A DNA stretch of 64,000 nt from Pseudomonas asiatica (lineage in GTDB: Bacteria; Pseudomonadota; Gammaproteobacteria; Pseudomonadales; Pseudomonadaceae). The position numbers were made by a program, and so were the translations under genes. Below are positions 8,554 through 17,363 of this stretch, piece by piece. The DNA is taken from the NCBI RefSeq assembly GCF_009932335.1, contig NZ_BLJF01000002.1, positions 434,001 through 498,000 on the forward strand, written 5' to 3'. The notes under the pieces were generated by a model. It did not search any database, had not been told where the DNA came from, and worked only from the letters and a program-made list of their open reading frames with translations. The stretch's first letter is position 1, and each line of letters starts with the position of its first letter.

Positions 8554-9297
8554 ATGGCCATGAGGACCGTGCTGCTGGCAATGCTGCTGAGCCTTGCCCC
8601 GTGGGCGGCGGCTGCCGAGGGTGTGCCGAAGCAGATCCACCTGGTCAGCGAAGAGTGGCTCGACTACACCAACGCCGACGGTACCGGGGTAGCCTGGGAC
8701 GTGCTGCGCAAGGTGTTCGAGCCGGCCGGGGTCAAGGTAGTGACCCAGAGCGCGCCCTACAGCCGTGCGGTCGGGCTGGTGAAGCGTGGCGAGGCTGACG
8801 CCTGGGTAGGCTCGTACAAGGAAGAGAACGACGACAACCTGTATCCGCGCTGGCACTTCGACATGGACCACATCTACGCGCTAGGGTTGGTCAGCAAGCC
8901 AGTGCCTACTCGGCAGACCATAGGTCGCTACCGCTTGGCCTGGGTGCGTGGCTACGACTTCGGTAGCTATCTGCCCGATGTGCATGACTTCCGCGAAGTC
9001 CAGCGCCGCGAAGGTATCCTGCCGATGCTCGAGCATGACCGTGTGGACTTCTACATCGATGCGCTGACCGAGATCGACTATGTGCTCGGCCAGACCTCCC
9101 AGCCCGAGCGCTTCCGCCGCACCCATGTGGCCGAACTGCCGCTGTACCTGGCCTTTGCCCGCAGCGACCAGGCCAAGGCCCTGCGCGACCTGTTCGACAA
9201 GCGCATGACCGAGCTGGTGCGCAGTGGTGAGCTGAAGCCGATCTTCGAGCACTGGCAGCAGCCGTATCCGTTCAGCCCGGATAGCAAACCACATTGA
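8554..9297 (+). CDS. Periplasmic solute-binding-like protein (SBP family 3 fold)
   Basis: A 247-residue secreted protein. The first 20 residues form a signal peptide (MAMRTVLLAMLLSLAPWAAAA). The mature part resembles family 3 extracellular solute-binding proteins: LVSEEWLDYTNADGTGVAWDVLRKVFEPAGVKV, an AVGLVKRGEADAWVG segment, and a C-terminal FDKRMTELVRSGELKPIFEHW. Such orphan proteins in Pseudomonas are often annotated as transporter substrate-binding domain proteins without a cognate ABC permease, and none is adjacent here. The ligand is unknown. It starts 16 bases after pgpA and is probably the last gene of that transcript. Confidence 0.7.
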   Translation: MAMRTVLLAMLLSLAPWAAAAEGVPKQIHLVSEEWLDYTNADGTGVAWDVLRKVFEPAGVKVVTQSAPYSRAVGLVKRGEADAWVGSYKEENDDNLYPRWHFDMDHIYALGLVSKPVPTRQTIGRYRLAWVRGYDFGSYLPDVHDFREVQRREGILPMLEHDRVDFYIDALTEIDYVLGQTSQPERFRRTHVAELPLYLAFARSDQAKALRDLFDKRMTELVRSGELKPIFEHWQQPYPFSPDSKPH

Positions 9298-9308
9298 GCG
9301 CCCCGTTT

Positions 9309-9332
9309 CATGGGCATGCCCGCTCCCACAGG
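9309..9332 (+). repeat. Solitary REP half-site
   Basis: A single GGGCATGCCCGCTCCCACAGG unit follows the solute-binding-protein gene. No partner in inverted orientation is visible nearby, unlike almost every other REP in this window. It sits between the pgpA-end transcript and ribA. Confidence 0.6.
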
Positions 9333-9461
9333 ATTGAGTACAGACCTTTGCTAAGCATCGAACTTTTCGATCTTACCCCACGGTATTCAGCCAGCCCACA
9401 TCCCCCAACCTGCTGATACAATCGGCCCACGAGAAATTTAAACTTATTCCAGGAGCACAAC

Positions 9462-10079
9462 GTGCCCGTCGTCTTTGTTGCCGCCTCTAAACTCCCGACT
9501 CCCTTCGCGACCTTCACCATGCATGGCTTCCTCGACGAAGCCACTGGCCGTGAGCACGTGGTGCTCAGCCTGGGTGACATCGCGGACGGCCAGCCGGTGC
9601 TGGGGCGCCTGCACTCCGAGTGCCTGACCGGCGATGCCCTGTTCAGCCAGCGCTGCGACTGCGGCTCGCAGCTGGAAGCCGCGCTGCAGGCCATCGCCCG
9701 TGAAGGCCGTGGCGTGCTGCTGTACCTGCGCCAGGAAGGCCGTGGCATCGGCCTGCTGAACAAGATTCGCGCCTACGAGCTGCAGGACGGTGGCGCCGAT
9801 ACCGTCGAGGCCAACGAGCGCCTGGGCTTCGCCGCCGACCAGCGCGACTACGCCATGTGCCTGCCGATGCTGGAGCACCTGGGCGTGAAGTCGTTGCGCC
9901 TGATGACCAACAACCCGCGCAAGGTCAAAGCCCTGACCGACATGAGCATCGTCGTCGCCGAGCGCGTACCGCTGCACACCGGGCACAACCCGCACAACCG
10001 CTACTACCTGGCAACCAAGGCCGGCAAGCTGGGCCACATGCTGGGTAACGAGCACCAGGGCGAGGTGCCTCAGGCGTGA
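9462..10079 (+). CDS. ribA: GTP cyclohydrolase II
   Basis: A 205-residue enzyme catalysing the first step of riboflavin synthesis from GTP. The three zinc cysteines are at residues 54, 65 and 67 ([18 protein letters not shown]), and the catalytic/substrate loop [15 protein letters not shown] is intact. This is the only complete GTP cyclohydrolase II in the window and must replace the degenerate domain of the operon RibBX. The start is GTG at 9462 with AGGAG eight bases upstream. The stop overlaps the GTG of the following membrane-protein gene. Confidence 0.95.
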   Translation: MPVVFVAASKLPTPFATFTMHGFLDEATGREHVVLSLGDIADGQPVLGRLHSECLTGDALFSQRCDCGSQLEAALQAIAREGRGVLLYLRQEGRGIGLLNKIRAYELQDGGADTVEANERLGFAADQRDYAMCLPMLEHLGVKSLRLMTNNPRKVKALTDMSIVVAERVPLHTGHNPHNRYYLATKAGKLGHMLGNEHQGEVPQA

Positions 10080-10495
10080 CCCGCGCCGAGGTCAAGCGGC
10101 GCCTGGCGCTGGCCTGGTGGCAATACCTGGCGGTGGGCCTGGTGCCGCTGCCAGTGATGGCCTGGGCCTTCGGTGGCGGTGATGCGCTGGCCTCGGTGCT
10201 GGCCATGCCACTGTTCATTGCCGGCGCGGCGACCATGTTCCTCAGCCTGCCGCGCTTCAGTGCCTACAAGCGCGCCCTCATCGCCACTTCCAAGGTGCTC
10301 GGCACTGGAGAAGAGCCCGCCGCCTGGATCGAACTGGCGCGGGTGCGGCGCCTGGCTATGTTGTATGCCTGCTTCCCGGCCTGGGTCGCCGCTTTGTCGG
10401 TGCTGGTCGGCCTCGAGGCGGTGCCGCAGATCCTGCTGGCGTTGTCCACCGCAGTGGTGCTGTACCTCTATCGTATTCCACGCCAGCTCGGCTGA
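10076..10495 (+). CDS. Small membrane protein of unknown function
   Basis: A 139-residue protein with about four hydrophobic segments (roughly residues 15-32, 37-57, 90-108 and 110-130) and a basic N-terminus. It does not match a family I can name. It is translationally linked on both sides: the GTG start overlaps the ribA stop by four bases, and its TGA shares one base with the ATG of the following periplasmic binding protein. The tight packing suggests a ribA-membrane protein-BtuF-like operon, but no functional link is evident. Confidence 0.7.
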   Translation: MTRAEVKRRLALAWWQYLAVGLVPLPVMAWAFGGGDALASVLAMPLFIAGAATMFLSLPRFSAYKRALIATSKVLGTGEEPAAWIELARVRRLAMLYACFPAWVAALSVLVGLEAVPQILLALSTAVVLYLYRIPRQLG

Positions 10496-11307
10496 TGCGC
10501 CTGCTGCCCGGCCTGCTGGCGCTGCTCGTCTGCTCCGCACTGCCCGCCGAACCCCTGCGAGTGGTCAGCCTGGCCCCGTCGATGAGCGAGATCATGCTCG
10601 AACTACAGGCCGATGACCTGCTGGTCGGTGTGCTCGACGGTGGCGAACGGCCGGCGGCGCTGCGCGAGTTGCCCTCGGTGGGGCGCCAGGGGCAACTGGA
10701 CCTCGAACGCCTGCTCAGCCTGCGCCCCGACCTGTTGCTGCTGTGGCCGGGCAGCGTGCCGCCGGCCCAACGCGACCAGCTCAAGCGCCTGGGTATCGCA
10801 ACGTATAGCGCAGAACCCCATGACATCGACCAGCTGATCGAGCAGATCGAAGCCATCGCCGAACGAATCGGTCGTGCCGAACAGGGCCATCGGTATGCCC
10901 AGGCCCTGCGTGACCGGCTGCGGCAGCTGCGCCAGCAGTATCGACGGGACGAGCCCTTGCAGGTGTTCTACCAGGTCTGGGACCGACCGCTGTACACGCT
11001 CGGTGGCCGGCAGGTGGTCAGCGATGCCCTGGCCGTTTGCGGCGCGCGTAATGTCTTCGCCGATCTCACCCAGGCGGCGCCGCAGGTAAATGTGGAGTCT
11101 GTGCTGCTGCGCAACCCACAGGTCATTCTGGCGGGTGATCAGGCGCAGCTGGAGAGTTGGAAGGCCTGGCCGCAACTGCGTGCGGTTGCCGATGATCGTT
11201 TACTGGTGGTGCCAGACAAAGGCCTGGAGCGGCCTAGTGGGCAGATGATCGAAGCTACGGCGCGTTTGTGTGCGTTGCTCGAGGCTAACGCGCCGGCGTC
11301 CAAGTAA
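10495..11307 (+). CDS. Cobalamin-type periplasmic binding protein (BtuF-like)
   Basis: A 270-residue protein with an N-terminal signal peptide (about residues 1-19) followed by a helical-backbone metal-receptor fold: RVVSLAPSMSEIMLELQADD, VGVLDGG, LPSVGRQGQLDLERLLSLRPDLLLLWPG, and a later LYTLGGRQVVSDALAVCGARNVFADL. This pattern is typical of BtuF-type cobalamin (or siderophore) binding proteins that feed an ABC importer. No BtuCD genes are adjacent, so the partner must lie elsewhere. It overlaps the preceding gene by one base. Confidence 0.75.
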   Translation: MRLLPGLLALLVCSALPAEPLRVVSLAPSMSEIMLELQADDLLVGVLDGGERPAALRELPSVGRQGQLDLERLLSLRPDLLLLWPGSVPPAQRDQLKRLGIATYSAEPHDIDQLIEQIEAIAERIGRAEQGHRYAQALRDRLRQLRQQYRRDEPLQVFYQVWDRPLYTLGGRQVVSDALAVCGARNVFADLTQAAPQVNVESVLLRNPQVILAGDQAQLESWKAWPQLRAVADDRLLVVPDKGLERPSGQMIEATARLCALLEANAPASK

Positions 11308-11317
11308 GCTTTTGCGA

Positions 11318-11416
11318 GGGCTGCGCCCTCGATCGCGACGCAAGGCCGCTCCTACAAAGAACTGCGCGGTCCCTGTAGGAGCGGCCTTGTGTCGCGATGG
11401 GCCGCAAAGCGGCCCC
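11318..11416. repeat. REP pair, AAGGCCGCTCCTACA type
   Basis: Arms at 11332-11356 and 11374-11398 are 25-base reverse complements with one mismatch, followed by a small GGCCGC/GCGGCC stem. It lies between the convergent BtuF-like and dxs genes and probably serves as a shared 3' end. Confidence 0.85.
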
Positions 11417-11422
11417 AAAATC

Positions 11423-13318
11423 TCAAAGCCCGAGCCTGGTCATCCGAGCCTTCACCGAAGCCTCGATCCCAGCCGCATCCAGCCCGCACTCAGCCAGCAT
11501 CTGCGCCGGCTTGGCATGCTCGACATAGATGTCCGGCAACCCCAGGTGCAGCAGCGGTTTCACGATCGCCTGGCTGGCCAGGAACTCACCCACAGCCGCA
11601 CCGGCACCGCCCATGATGGCGTTTTCTTCGATGGTCACCAGCAGCTCATGGCTTGCGGCCAGTTCCAGCACCAGTGCCTCGTCCAGCGGTTTGACGAAGC
11701 GCATGTCGACCACGGTAGCGTTGATCTGCTCAGCCACCTGCATGGCCTCGGCCAGTTGCACGCCGAACACCAGCAAGGCGACTTTCTCGCCCTGGCGACG
11801 GACCACGCCCTTGCCGATTTCCAGCGGCTCCAGGTCACCGCTGATCGGCGCGTTCGGGCCGGTGCCACGCGGGTAGCGCACAGCCGCCGGGCCGTTGTAC
11901 AGGTGGCCGGTGCTGAGCATCTTGCGCAGCTCGTTTTCATCGCTTGGGGTCATCACCAGCATGCCCGGGATGCAGCGCAGGTATGACAGATCGTAGCTGC
12001 CCGCGTGGGTCGGGCCGTCTTCGCCGACCAGGCCGGCGCGGTCGATGGCGAACAGCACGTCAAGGTTCTGTACCGCCACGTCGTGGATCAGCTGGTCGTA
12101 GGCGCGCTGCAGGAAGGTGGAGTAGATCGCCACCACCGGCTTGCTGCCCTCGCAGGCCATGCCGGCCGCCAGGGTCACGGCATGTTGCTCGGCGATCGCC
12201 ACGTCGAAGTAACGCTCCGGGTAGCGCTCGCTGAACTCGACCAGGTCGGAGCCTTCCTTCATCGCCGGGGTAATGCCCACCAGGCGGTTGTCGGCGGCAG
12301 CCATGTCGCACAGCCACTGGCCGAACACTGCGGAGTATTTCGGGCCGCTGGCTTTCTTCGGTGCGGCGGGTTTGTCGGCCGGCTCCAGCTTGGTGATGGC
12401 GTGGTAGCCGATCGGGTCGATCTCGGCTGGGGCGAAGCCCTTGCCCTTCTTGGTCACCACGTGCAGGAACTGCGGGCCCTTGAGGTCACGCATATTCCGC
12501 AGGGTGGCGATCATGGTCGGCAGGTCGTGGCCGTCGATCGGGCCGATGTAGTTCCAGCCCAGTTCTTCGAACAGCGTGCCCGGCACCAGCATGCCTTTGG
12601 CGTACTCTTCGGTGCGGCGGGCGATTTCCCAGGCGCCCGGCAGGCGCGACAGCACTTTCTTGCTGCCTTCGCGCATGCTCGCATAGGTGCGGCTGGAGAG
12701 GATCTTGGCCAGGTAGTTGGACAGACCACCGACATTGCGCGAAATCGACATGTCGTTGTCGTTGAGGATCACCAGCATGTCGGCGTTGACTTCCTGGGCG
12801 TGGTTCAACGCCTCGAAGGCCATGCCGGCGGTCAGCGCGCCGTCACCGATCACCGCGATCGACTTGCGGTCGCTGTTCTGCAGGCGGGCGGCAATGGCCA
12901 TGCCCAGTGCAGCGCTGATCGAGGTGCTGGAGTGGCCGACGCCGAAGGTGTCGTACTCGCTCTCGCTGCGGCGCGGGAAGGCGGCGATGCCGTCCTTCTG
13001 GCGCAGGCTGAGCATGCGGTTACGGCGCCCGGTGAGGATCTTGTGCGGGTAGGCCTGGTGACCCACGTCCCACACCAGCCGGTCGTCGGGGGTGTCGAAG
13101 ACGTAGTGCAGGGCGATGGTCAGCTCGATGACACCCAGGCCGGCACCAAAATGCCCACCGGTCTGACCCACGGTGTAGAGCAGTTCCTGGCGCAGTTCGT
13201 CGGCCAGGGTCTCCAGGTCGGCTTCGGCCAGCCGGCGCAGGCCGGCAGGCGTGTCAGCGCGGTCGAGCAACGGCGTGACCGGGCGTTCGCGGGGGATCTC
13301 TTGAAACGTCGTGGGCAT
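11423..13318 (-). CDS. dxs: 1-deoxy-D-xylulose-5-phosphate synthase
   Basis: A 631-residue thiamine-diphosphate enzyme condensing pyruvate and glyceraldehyde-3-phosphate, the entry step of the MEP isoprenoid pathway. Evidence: [18 protein letters not shown], the TPP motif [15 protein letters not shown] ... NDNDMSIS, and the transketolase pyrimidine-binding domain with [15 protein letters not shown]. The ATG at 13318 ([19 protein letters not shown]) gives the family length; frame open further upstream is excluded because it crosses a REP element. Downstream of xseB and ispA on the same strand, the common order. Confidence 0.95.
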   Translation of the reverse strand: MPTTFQEIPRERPVTPLLDRADTPAGLRRLAEADLETLADELRQELLYTVGQTGGHFGAGLGVIELTIALHYVFDTPDDRLVWDVGHQAYPHKILTGRRNRMLSLRQKDGIAAFPRRSESEYDTFGVGHSSTSISAALGMAIAARLQNSDRKSIAVIGDGALTAGMAFEALNHAQEVNADMLVILNDNDMSISRNVGGLSNYLAKILSSRTYASMREGSKKVLSRLPGAWEIARRTEEYAKGMLVPGTLFEELGWNYIGPIDGHDLPTMIATLRNMRDLKGPQFLHVVTKKGKGFAPAEIDPIGYHAITKLEPADKPAAPKKASGPKYSAVFGQWLCDMAAADNRLVGITPAMKEGSDLVEFSERYPERYFDVAIAEQHAVTLAAGMACEGSKPVVAIYSTFLQRAYDQLIHDVAVQNLDVLFAIDRAGLVGEDGPTHAGSYDLSYLRCIPGMLVMTPSDENELRKMLSTGHLYNGPAAVRYPRGTGPNAPISGDLEPLEIGKGVVRRQGEKVALLVFGVQLAEAMQVAEQINATVVDMRFVKPLDEALVLELAASHELLVTIEENAIMGGAGAAVGEFLASQAIVKPLLHLGLPDIYVEHAKPAQMLAECGLDAAGIEASVKARMTRLGL

Positions 13319-13402
13319 CAGGCGAGTCGTTATAGGTGTGTGAAGACGCGGCAGTTTACCCCATTGTAGGAAATACTGCCCATTCAACCACGGGTTACGC
13401 GG

Positions 13403-13483
13403 CCCCTGTGGGAGCGGGTTCACCCGCGAATGCGGCGGTAAACTCAACATCGCATTCGCGGGTAAACCCGCTCCCACAGGGAT
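13403..13483. repeat. REP pair between ispA and dxs
   Basis: Arms at 13405-13434 and 13451-13480 (CCTGTGGGAGCGGG ... CCCGCTCCCACAGG) with a 16-base spacer. Both flanking genes are on the minus strand, so the structure lies inside the presumed xseB-ispA-dxs transcript and may set relative mRNA stability or partly terminate. Confidence 0.85.
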
Positions 13484-13495
13484 TGGTGTCGTTGC

Positions 13496-14383
13496 TTAAT
13501 TGCGGCGTTCGACGATGTAACGCGCCAACGCCCGCAGCGGTTCGGCCTTTTCGCCGAACCCTTGCAGTGCGACCAGCGCCTGGTCGCGCAGTTCGATCGC
13601 ATAGGCCTTGGCCGCTTCCAGGCCCAGCAGCGCCGGGTAGGTCGGTTTGTCACGGGCGATATCGGCCCCTTGTCGTTTGCCCAGGGTGGCGGTATCGCTT
13701 TCCACGTCGAGAATGTCGTCCTGCACCTGGAAGGCCAGGCCTATCGCCTGTGCATATGTCTGCAGGGCATCCAGTTGCGCCTGCTCGGCGCGGGCGCTGG
13801 CCAGGGCGCCGAGGCGCACGCTGGCTTCGATCAGCGCACCGGTCTTGTGCCGGTGCATGAACTCCAGCGCCTGCTGGTCCAGCTTCAGGCCCACCGAGCC
13901 CAGGTCGATGGCCTGGCCACCGACCATGCCTGCCGGGCCGGCAGCCTTGGCCAGGGCCTGGACCATAGCCAGGCGAATGCTGTCGTCTTGCGGGCTCAGG
14001 CGCGGGTCGAGCAGGGCGCTGAAGGCCAGGCTCTGCAAACCGTCGCCGGCGAGGATCGCGCAGGCTTCATCGAAGGCTTTGTGGGTGGTCGGCTGGCCGC
14101 GGCGCAGGTCGTCGTCATCCATGGCCGGCAGGTCGTCATGCACCAGCGAGTACGCGTGGATCAGTTCCACCGCACAGGCTGCGCCGTTGGCGTGTTCGGC
14201 CGGGGCGCCCAAGGCTTCGCAGGCCGCGTAGGCCAGCAGCGGACGAACGCGTTTGCCACCGTTCATCACGCTGTAGCGCATGGCGGCGTAAAGGCGTTCG
14301 AGTTCCTTGGTCGGGGCGACGAACAACGGTTCGAGGGCGGCGTCGACCCGCGCCTGGCAGCTGGCCTGGTAGGTGCCGATCAT
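13496..14383 (-). CDS. ispA: (2E,6E)-farnesyl diphosphate synthase
   Basis: A 295-residue short-chain prenyl transferase making farnesyl diphosphate from IPP and DMAPP/GPP. Both aspartate-rich motifs are visible: [16 protein letters not shown] (first) and [12 protein letters not shown] (second), plus GGKRVRP near the N-terminus. The ATG at 14383 overlaps the xseB stop by four bases, supporting translational coupling. Frame upstream of this ATG is open but runs through xseB and is rejected. Confidence 0.95.
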   Translation of the reverse strand: MIGTYQASCQARVDAALEPLFVAPTKELERLYAAMRYSVMNGGKRVRPLLAYAACEALGAPAEHANGAACAVELIHAYSLVHDDLPAMDDDDLRRGQPTTHKAFDEACAILAGDGLQSLAFSALLDPRLSPQDDSIRLAMVQALAKAAGPAGMVGGQAIDLGSVGLKLDQQALEFMHRHKTGALIEASVRLGALASARAEQAQLDALQTYAQAIGLAFQVQDDILDVESDTATLGKRQGADIARDKPTYPALLGLEAAKAYAIELRDQALVALQGFGEKAEPLRALARYIVERRN

Positions 14384-14622
14384 GCTTCCGGCTCCGCGTC
14401 GAAGGGCTGGGCAGCCAGTTCGCCATCGCGTTCCAGCAGGATTTGCACCTTCTGTTCGGCCTGGGCCAGGGCACCCTGGCAATCGCGGGTCAGGGCGATG
14501 CCTTGCTCGAAGGCGGCCAGCGACTCTTCCAGCGACAACTCGCCGTTCTCCAGGCGCTCGACCAGTGCTTGCAGGTCTGCGAGGGATTGCTCGAAATCGA
14601 GGGAGGCTTTTTTGCGGGCCAT
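14380..14622 (-). CDS. xseB: Exodeoxyribonuclease VII small subunit
   Basis: An 80-residue helical protein, the usual XseB size. It begins [28 protein letters not shown] and has [19 protein letters not shown] and [12 protein letters not shown], which match XseB closely. It forms the processive single-strand exonuclease with XseA, which is encoded elsewhere. First gene of the xseB-ispA-dxs group. Confidence 0.95.
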   Translation of the reverse strand: MARKKASLDFEQSLADLQALVERLENGELSLEESLAAFEQGIALTRDCQGALAQAEQKVQILLERDGELAAQPFDAEPEA

Positions 14623-14706
14623 GGCGACTGTCTCGGTGGCATTCAGAACGGCGCGACACTAGCAGAGCGGGGCGGGGGGAGCAAACTTCAGGGGCAACGC
14701 TGTTGG

Positions 14707-14808
14707 TTTCAAGGGCCCTTTCGCGGGCTTGCCCGCTCCCACAGGTACATCACAGTCTTCAAGACCTGTAGTGCACCTGTGGGAGCGGGCAAGCCCGCGA
14801 ATGGCCCC
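14707..14808. repeat. REP pair upstream of xseB
   Basis: Arms at 14721-14746 and 14775-14800 are perfect 26-base reverse complements (TCGCGGGCTTGCCCGCTCCC...). The repeat fills most of the gap between ribB and xseB, both on the minus strand, and probably ends or protects the ribB transcript. Confidence 0.85.
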
Positions 14809-14819
14809 AAGGTGGCCTG

Positions 14820-15470
14820 TCAGGCTGGCTCTGCTTCCAGCTCCAGCATGGCCTCACGGTACCGCGCCAGTTCCTCGATGGTCAGCACCGGCAGATTGTA
14901 TTGCCGCGCATACACCGCCACTTGCTCGCCACGGGCCATCGTGCCATCGGGGTTCATCAGTTCGCACAGCACTGCCGCCGGGCGCAACCCGGCCAGGCGT
15001 GCCAGGTCCACCGAGCCTTCGGTGTGGCCACGGCGGGTCAGCACCCCGCCATTGCGGGCGCGCAGCGGGAATACATGCCCCGGGCTGACGATATGGCGCT
15101 GCTCCGCAGTAGAGCGCAATGCCGCGCCAATGGTGGTGATGCGGTCCTGGGCGGACACCCCGGTGGTAATGCCTTCCGCCGCCTCGATGGTGACGGTAAA
15201 GCCGGTGCCATGGCGTGCCTGGTTGTTCTGCACCATGGGTGCCAGTTGCAGTTCGTCGACGGTGGCCTCGTCCAGGCACAGGCAGACGATGCCGCTGCAA
15301 TCGCGAATCATCATGGCCATGGTCTGCAGCGAGATGTTCTCGGCGGCGGCGATGATGTCCGCTTCGTCCTCGCGGTCGTCGTCGTCGAGCAGCAGCACAG
15401 GGCGCCCGGCCCGGAAGGCGGCGATGGCGGCGCTGACATTGGGGAATTGTGGGTGGTGCCTGGTGGACAT
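14820..15470 (-). CDS. ribB: 3,4-dihydroxy-2-butanone 4-phosphate synthase (stand-alone)
   Basis: A 216-residue monofunctional enzyme converting ribulose 5-phosphate to DHBP plus formate. It has the acidic [14 protein letters not shown] loop, [32 protein letters not shown] and [16 protein letters not shown]. It duplicates the N-terminal half of RibBX at 4893-5984, but is the only rib gene here with an FMN riboswitch in its leader. ATG at 15470 is preceded by an ACGAGGAGCG ribosome binding site. Confidence 0.95.
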   Translation of the reverse strand: MSTRHHPQFPNVSAAIAAFRAGRPVLLLDDDDREDEADIIAAAENISLQTMAMMIRDCSGIVCLCLDEATVDELQLAPMVQNNQARHGTGFTVTIEAAEGITTGVSAQDRITTIGAALRSTAEQRHIVSPGHVFPLRARNGGVLTRRGHTEGSVDLARLAGLRPAAVLCELMNPDGTMARGEQVAVYARQYNLPVLTIEELARYREAMLELEAEPA

Positions 15471-15525
15471 GAAACGCTCCTCGTGAATGATCGATGAACG
15501 TCTCGGGGCGAACAAAATGCGCGCG

Positions 15526-15548
15526 CAGGGGCGCCCGGATGGCCCCTG
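15526..15548 (-). promoter_or_regulatory. Hairpin between FMN aptamer and ribB (candidate expression platform)
   Basis: On the minus strand CAGGGGC pairs with GCCCCTG (15542-15548 with 15526-15532), and about nine bases later comes a short U tract (15514-15517). It lies between the riboswitch aptamer and the ribB start, where an FMN-controlled terminator would be expected. The offset U tract makes termination uncertain. Confidence 0.45.
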
Positions 15549-15553
15549 CCTGA

Positions 15554-15688
15554 CGCCTTCTTTCATCCGGACTATGACCGTCGGCTCTGGAGTCTCACCA
15601 GATCTGCTGACCCCCGGCATGGCCGGGGCGCTCGCGGGCTCATCTTTCGATTTACCGCCGGTGGGGACTTTCACCCCGCCCTGAAGAC
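15554..15688 (-). promoter_or_regulatory. FMN riboswitch (RFN element)
   Basis: Read on the minus strand, the leader contains all the diagnostic RFN blocks in order: GGGCGGGGTGAAAGTCCCC and ACCGGCGGTAA, then GAGCCCGCGAGCG, a GATCAGCAGATCTGGTGAGA block, CTCCAGAGCCGACGGT, and TAGTCCGGATGAAAGA at the 3' end. This aptamer binds flavin mononucleotide and normally turns the gene off when FMN is plentiful. It is placed 84 bases upstream of ribB. Confidence 0.95.
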
Positions 15689-15783
15689 CCGCCAAGCATA
15701 CAGCACATTGCCACCTCGCTGGCAATCGACGGCTCTACGACCTTTGGCGGTATCATTCCGCTATGCATTCGAGGAACAGCCCC

Positions 15784-16989
15784 ATGGACATTCTTCAGGT
15801 CGCCGGCGGCAAACCGGTCAAGTTGTGGACCGACGGCGTACCGGTGGAAGGCGACGCCCGCAAGCAACTGCTCAACAAGGCGAGGATGCCGTTCATCTTC
15901 AAGCACCTGGCTGTGATGCCGGACGTGCATCTGGGCAAGGGCTCGACCATCGGCAGTGTGATCCCCACGGTTGGCGCGATCATCCCCGCCGCGGTGGGTG
16001 TGGATATCGGCTGCGGAATGATCGCCGCGCGCACGTCGCTGCACGCCCGCGACTTGCCGGATAACCTGCATGGCCTGCGCAATGCCATCGAGCACGCCGT
16101 GCCGCATGGCAAGACCTTCGGCAAACGCGACCAGGGCGCCTGGGCCGATGTGCCGGCCCAGGCTGACAAGGCCTGGGGGCGGTTGGCCGGGCGCTTCAAG
16201 GCCATCACCGACAAGTACCCGCGGCTGGAGAAGACCAATAACCGCCATCACCTGGGGACGCTGGGCGGCGGCAACCACTTCATCGAGGTGTGCCTGGACG
16301 AGGCCGACCGCGTCTGGTTCATGCTGCACAGCGGCTCCCGGGGCGTGGGCAATGCCATCGGCAACCTGTTCATCGAACTGGCCCAGGCCGACATGCGCCA
16401 GCACCTGGCCAACCTGCCGGACAAGGACCTGGCGTATTTCGAGGAAGGCAGCCGCCATTTCGCCGACTACGTCGAAGCGGTGGAGTGGGCGCAGGACTAC
16501 GCCAGGCAGAACCGCGAACTGATGATGCTGGCGGTGGTCGGTGCGGCTCGCAAGGCGCTGGGCAAACCGTTCGAGGCCAGCCTGGAAGCGGTGAACTGCC
16601 ACCATAACTATGTGCAGCGCGAGCAGCATTTTGGCCGAGAGGTGCTGGTGACGCGCAAGGGGGCGGTGTCGGCGCAGAAAGGGCAGTTGGGCATCATTCC
16701 CGGCTCGATGGGGGCCAAGAGCTTCATCGTGCGAGGGCTGGGCAACGAGGAGTCTTTCTGTTCCTGCAGCCATGGTGCCGGCCGGGTGATGAGCCGGACC
16801 AAGGCCAAGAGCCGCTTCACCGTGGAAGACCAGCGGCGGGCCACGGCGCATGTGGAATGCCGCAAGGACAAGGAGGTGATCGACGAGATCCCCATGGCCT
16901 ACAAGGACATCGATGCGGTGATGCGCGCGCAGCAGGACTTGGTGGAGGTGGTGCACACCTTGCGGCAGGTGGTGTGTGTGAAGGGCTGA
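15784..16989 (+). CDS. rtcB: RtcB-family RNA ligase
   Basis: A 401-residue protein of the RtcB family, which joins 2',3'-cyclic phosphate (or 3'-phosphate) RNA ends to 5'-OH ends using GTP and Mn2+. Visible conserved segments are DVHLGKGSTIGSV, the metal-binding GVDIGCGM, NRHHLGTLGGGNHFIE, HSGSRGVGN, GSMGAKSFIVRG, and SCSHGAGR with the histidine that is guanylylated. ATG at 15784 is chosen because GAGGAAC lies just upstream; an ATG at 15763 is also in frame. There is no rtcA or rtcR next to it. It is divergent from ribB. Confidence 0.9.
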   Translation: MDILQVAGGKPVKLWTDGVPVEGDARKQLLNKARMPFIFKHLAVMPDVHLGKGSTIGSVIPTVGAIIPAAVGVDIGCGMIAARTSLHARDLPDNLHGLRNAIEHAVPHGKTFGKRDQGAWADVPAQADKAWGRLAGRFKAITDKYPRLEKTNNRHHLGTLGGGNHFIEVCLDEADRVWFMLHSGSRGVGNAIGNLFIELAQADMRQHLANLPDKDLAYFEEGSRHFADYVEAVEWAQDYARQNRELMMLAVVGAARKALGKPFEASLEAVNCHHNYVQREQHFGREVLVTRKGAVSAQKGQLGIIPGSMGAKSFIVRGLGNEESFCSCSHGAGRVMSRTKAKSRFTVEDQRRATAHVECRKDKEVIDEIPMAYKDIDAVMRAQQDLVEVVHTLRQVVCVKG

Positions 16990-17032
16990 CGGGTTTACCG
17001 AGATATCCCTTCATTCGAGCCGTGGTATGACT

Positions 17033-17050
17033 TCTGATAATCAGATTTTT
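17033..17050 (+). terminator. Weak terminator after rtcB
   Basis: A short TCTGA/TCAGA stem with a three-base loop followed directly by TTTTT, 44 bases after the rtcB stop. The stem is AT-rich and short, so termination is likely inefficient. Confidence 0.4.
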
Positions 17051-17132
17051 CCCGTTGCGCGTAGGCCATTTCTGAAATAGCTTCCTAGCGCCCTTGAGCC
17101 ATTGCGGTGGTGTTCCTGGCGGCCTAGTGTGG

Positions 17133-17354
17133 CCCTGTCGTTGCCAAATCAGCGACCGGGCCTGCAAGCCTGTCCAGAGCAAAATGCCGATCACCGATGC
17201 CAATGGCATGCCATTGCGCGCGCTTAATGGTGGCTGCGTACGGGAGGTTTTCGAACCTGCCGGATTTTGCTCTCTGCCGGTCTTGCAGACCCGTACGTGG
17301 CTGCCACCCATCACACTGCAAGTCATGAGTGGCAGCTCTAGCCAACCTATAGAG
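17133..17354 (+). ncRNA. Structured RNA leader with C4/P4-CI-like cloverleaf
   Basis: Consecutive stems can be drawn directly. Hairpin 1: CCC-U-GUCGUUG (17133-17143) with CAGCGAC-C-GGG (17150-17160). A perfect 16-base palindrome lies at 17201-17216. A cloverleaf is closed by GGTGGC (17229-17234) with GCCACC (17303-17308) and CGTACGGG (17237-17244) with CCCGTACG (17290-17297); it encloses AGGTT-TTCG-AACCT (17245-17258), a CCGG/CCGG stem (17260-17263 with 17277-17280) and a small GTC/GAC stem. The shape recalls the C4 and P4 CI antisense RNAs of phages; that comparison is from memory. A competing stem GCTGCCAC (17300-17307) with GTGGCAGC (17329-17336) would break the cloverleaf base. CTCTA/TAGAG (17336-17340, 17350-17354) lies next to the ribosome binding site of the downstream gene. 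Confidence 0.6.
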
Positions 17355-17363
17355 AGTGTCACC

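Noticed and set aside
12005..13369. Long plus-strand open frame opposite dxs
   Set aside because: Shadow of dxs; no ribosome binding site or conserved motif.
13336..13860. Plus-strand frame spanning the REP pair and the end of ispA
   Set aside because: Starts in the dxs upstream region and crosses a REP; antisense to ispA.
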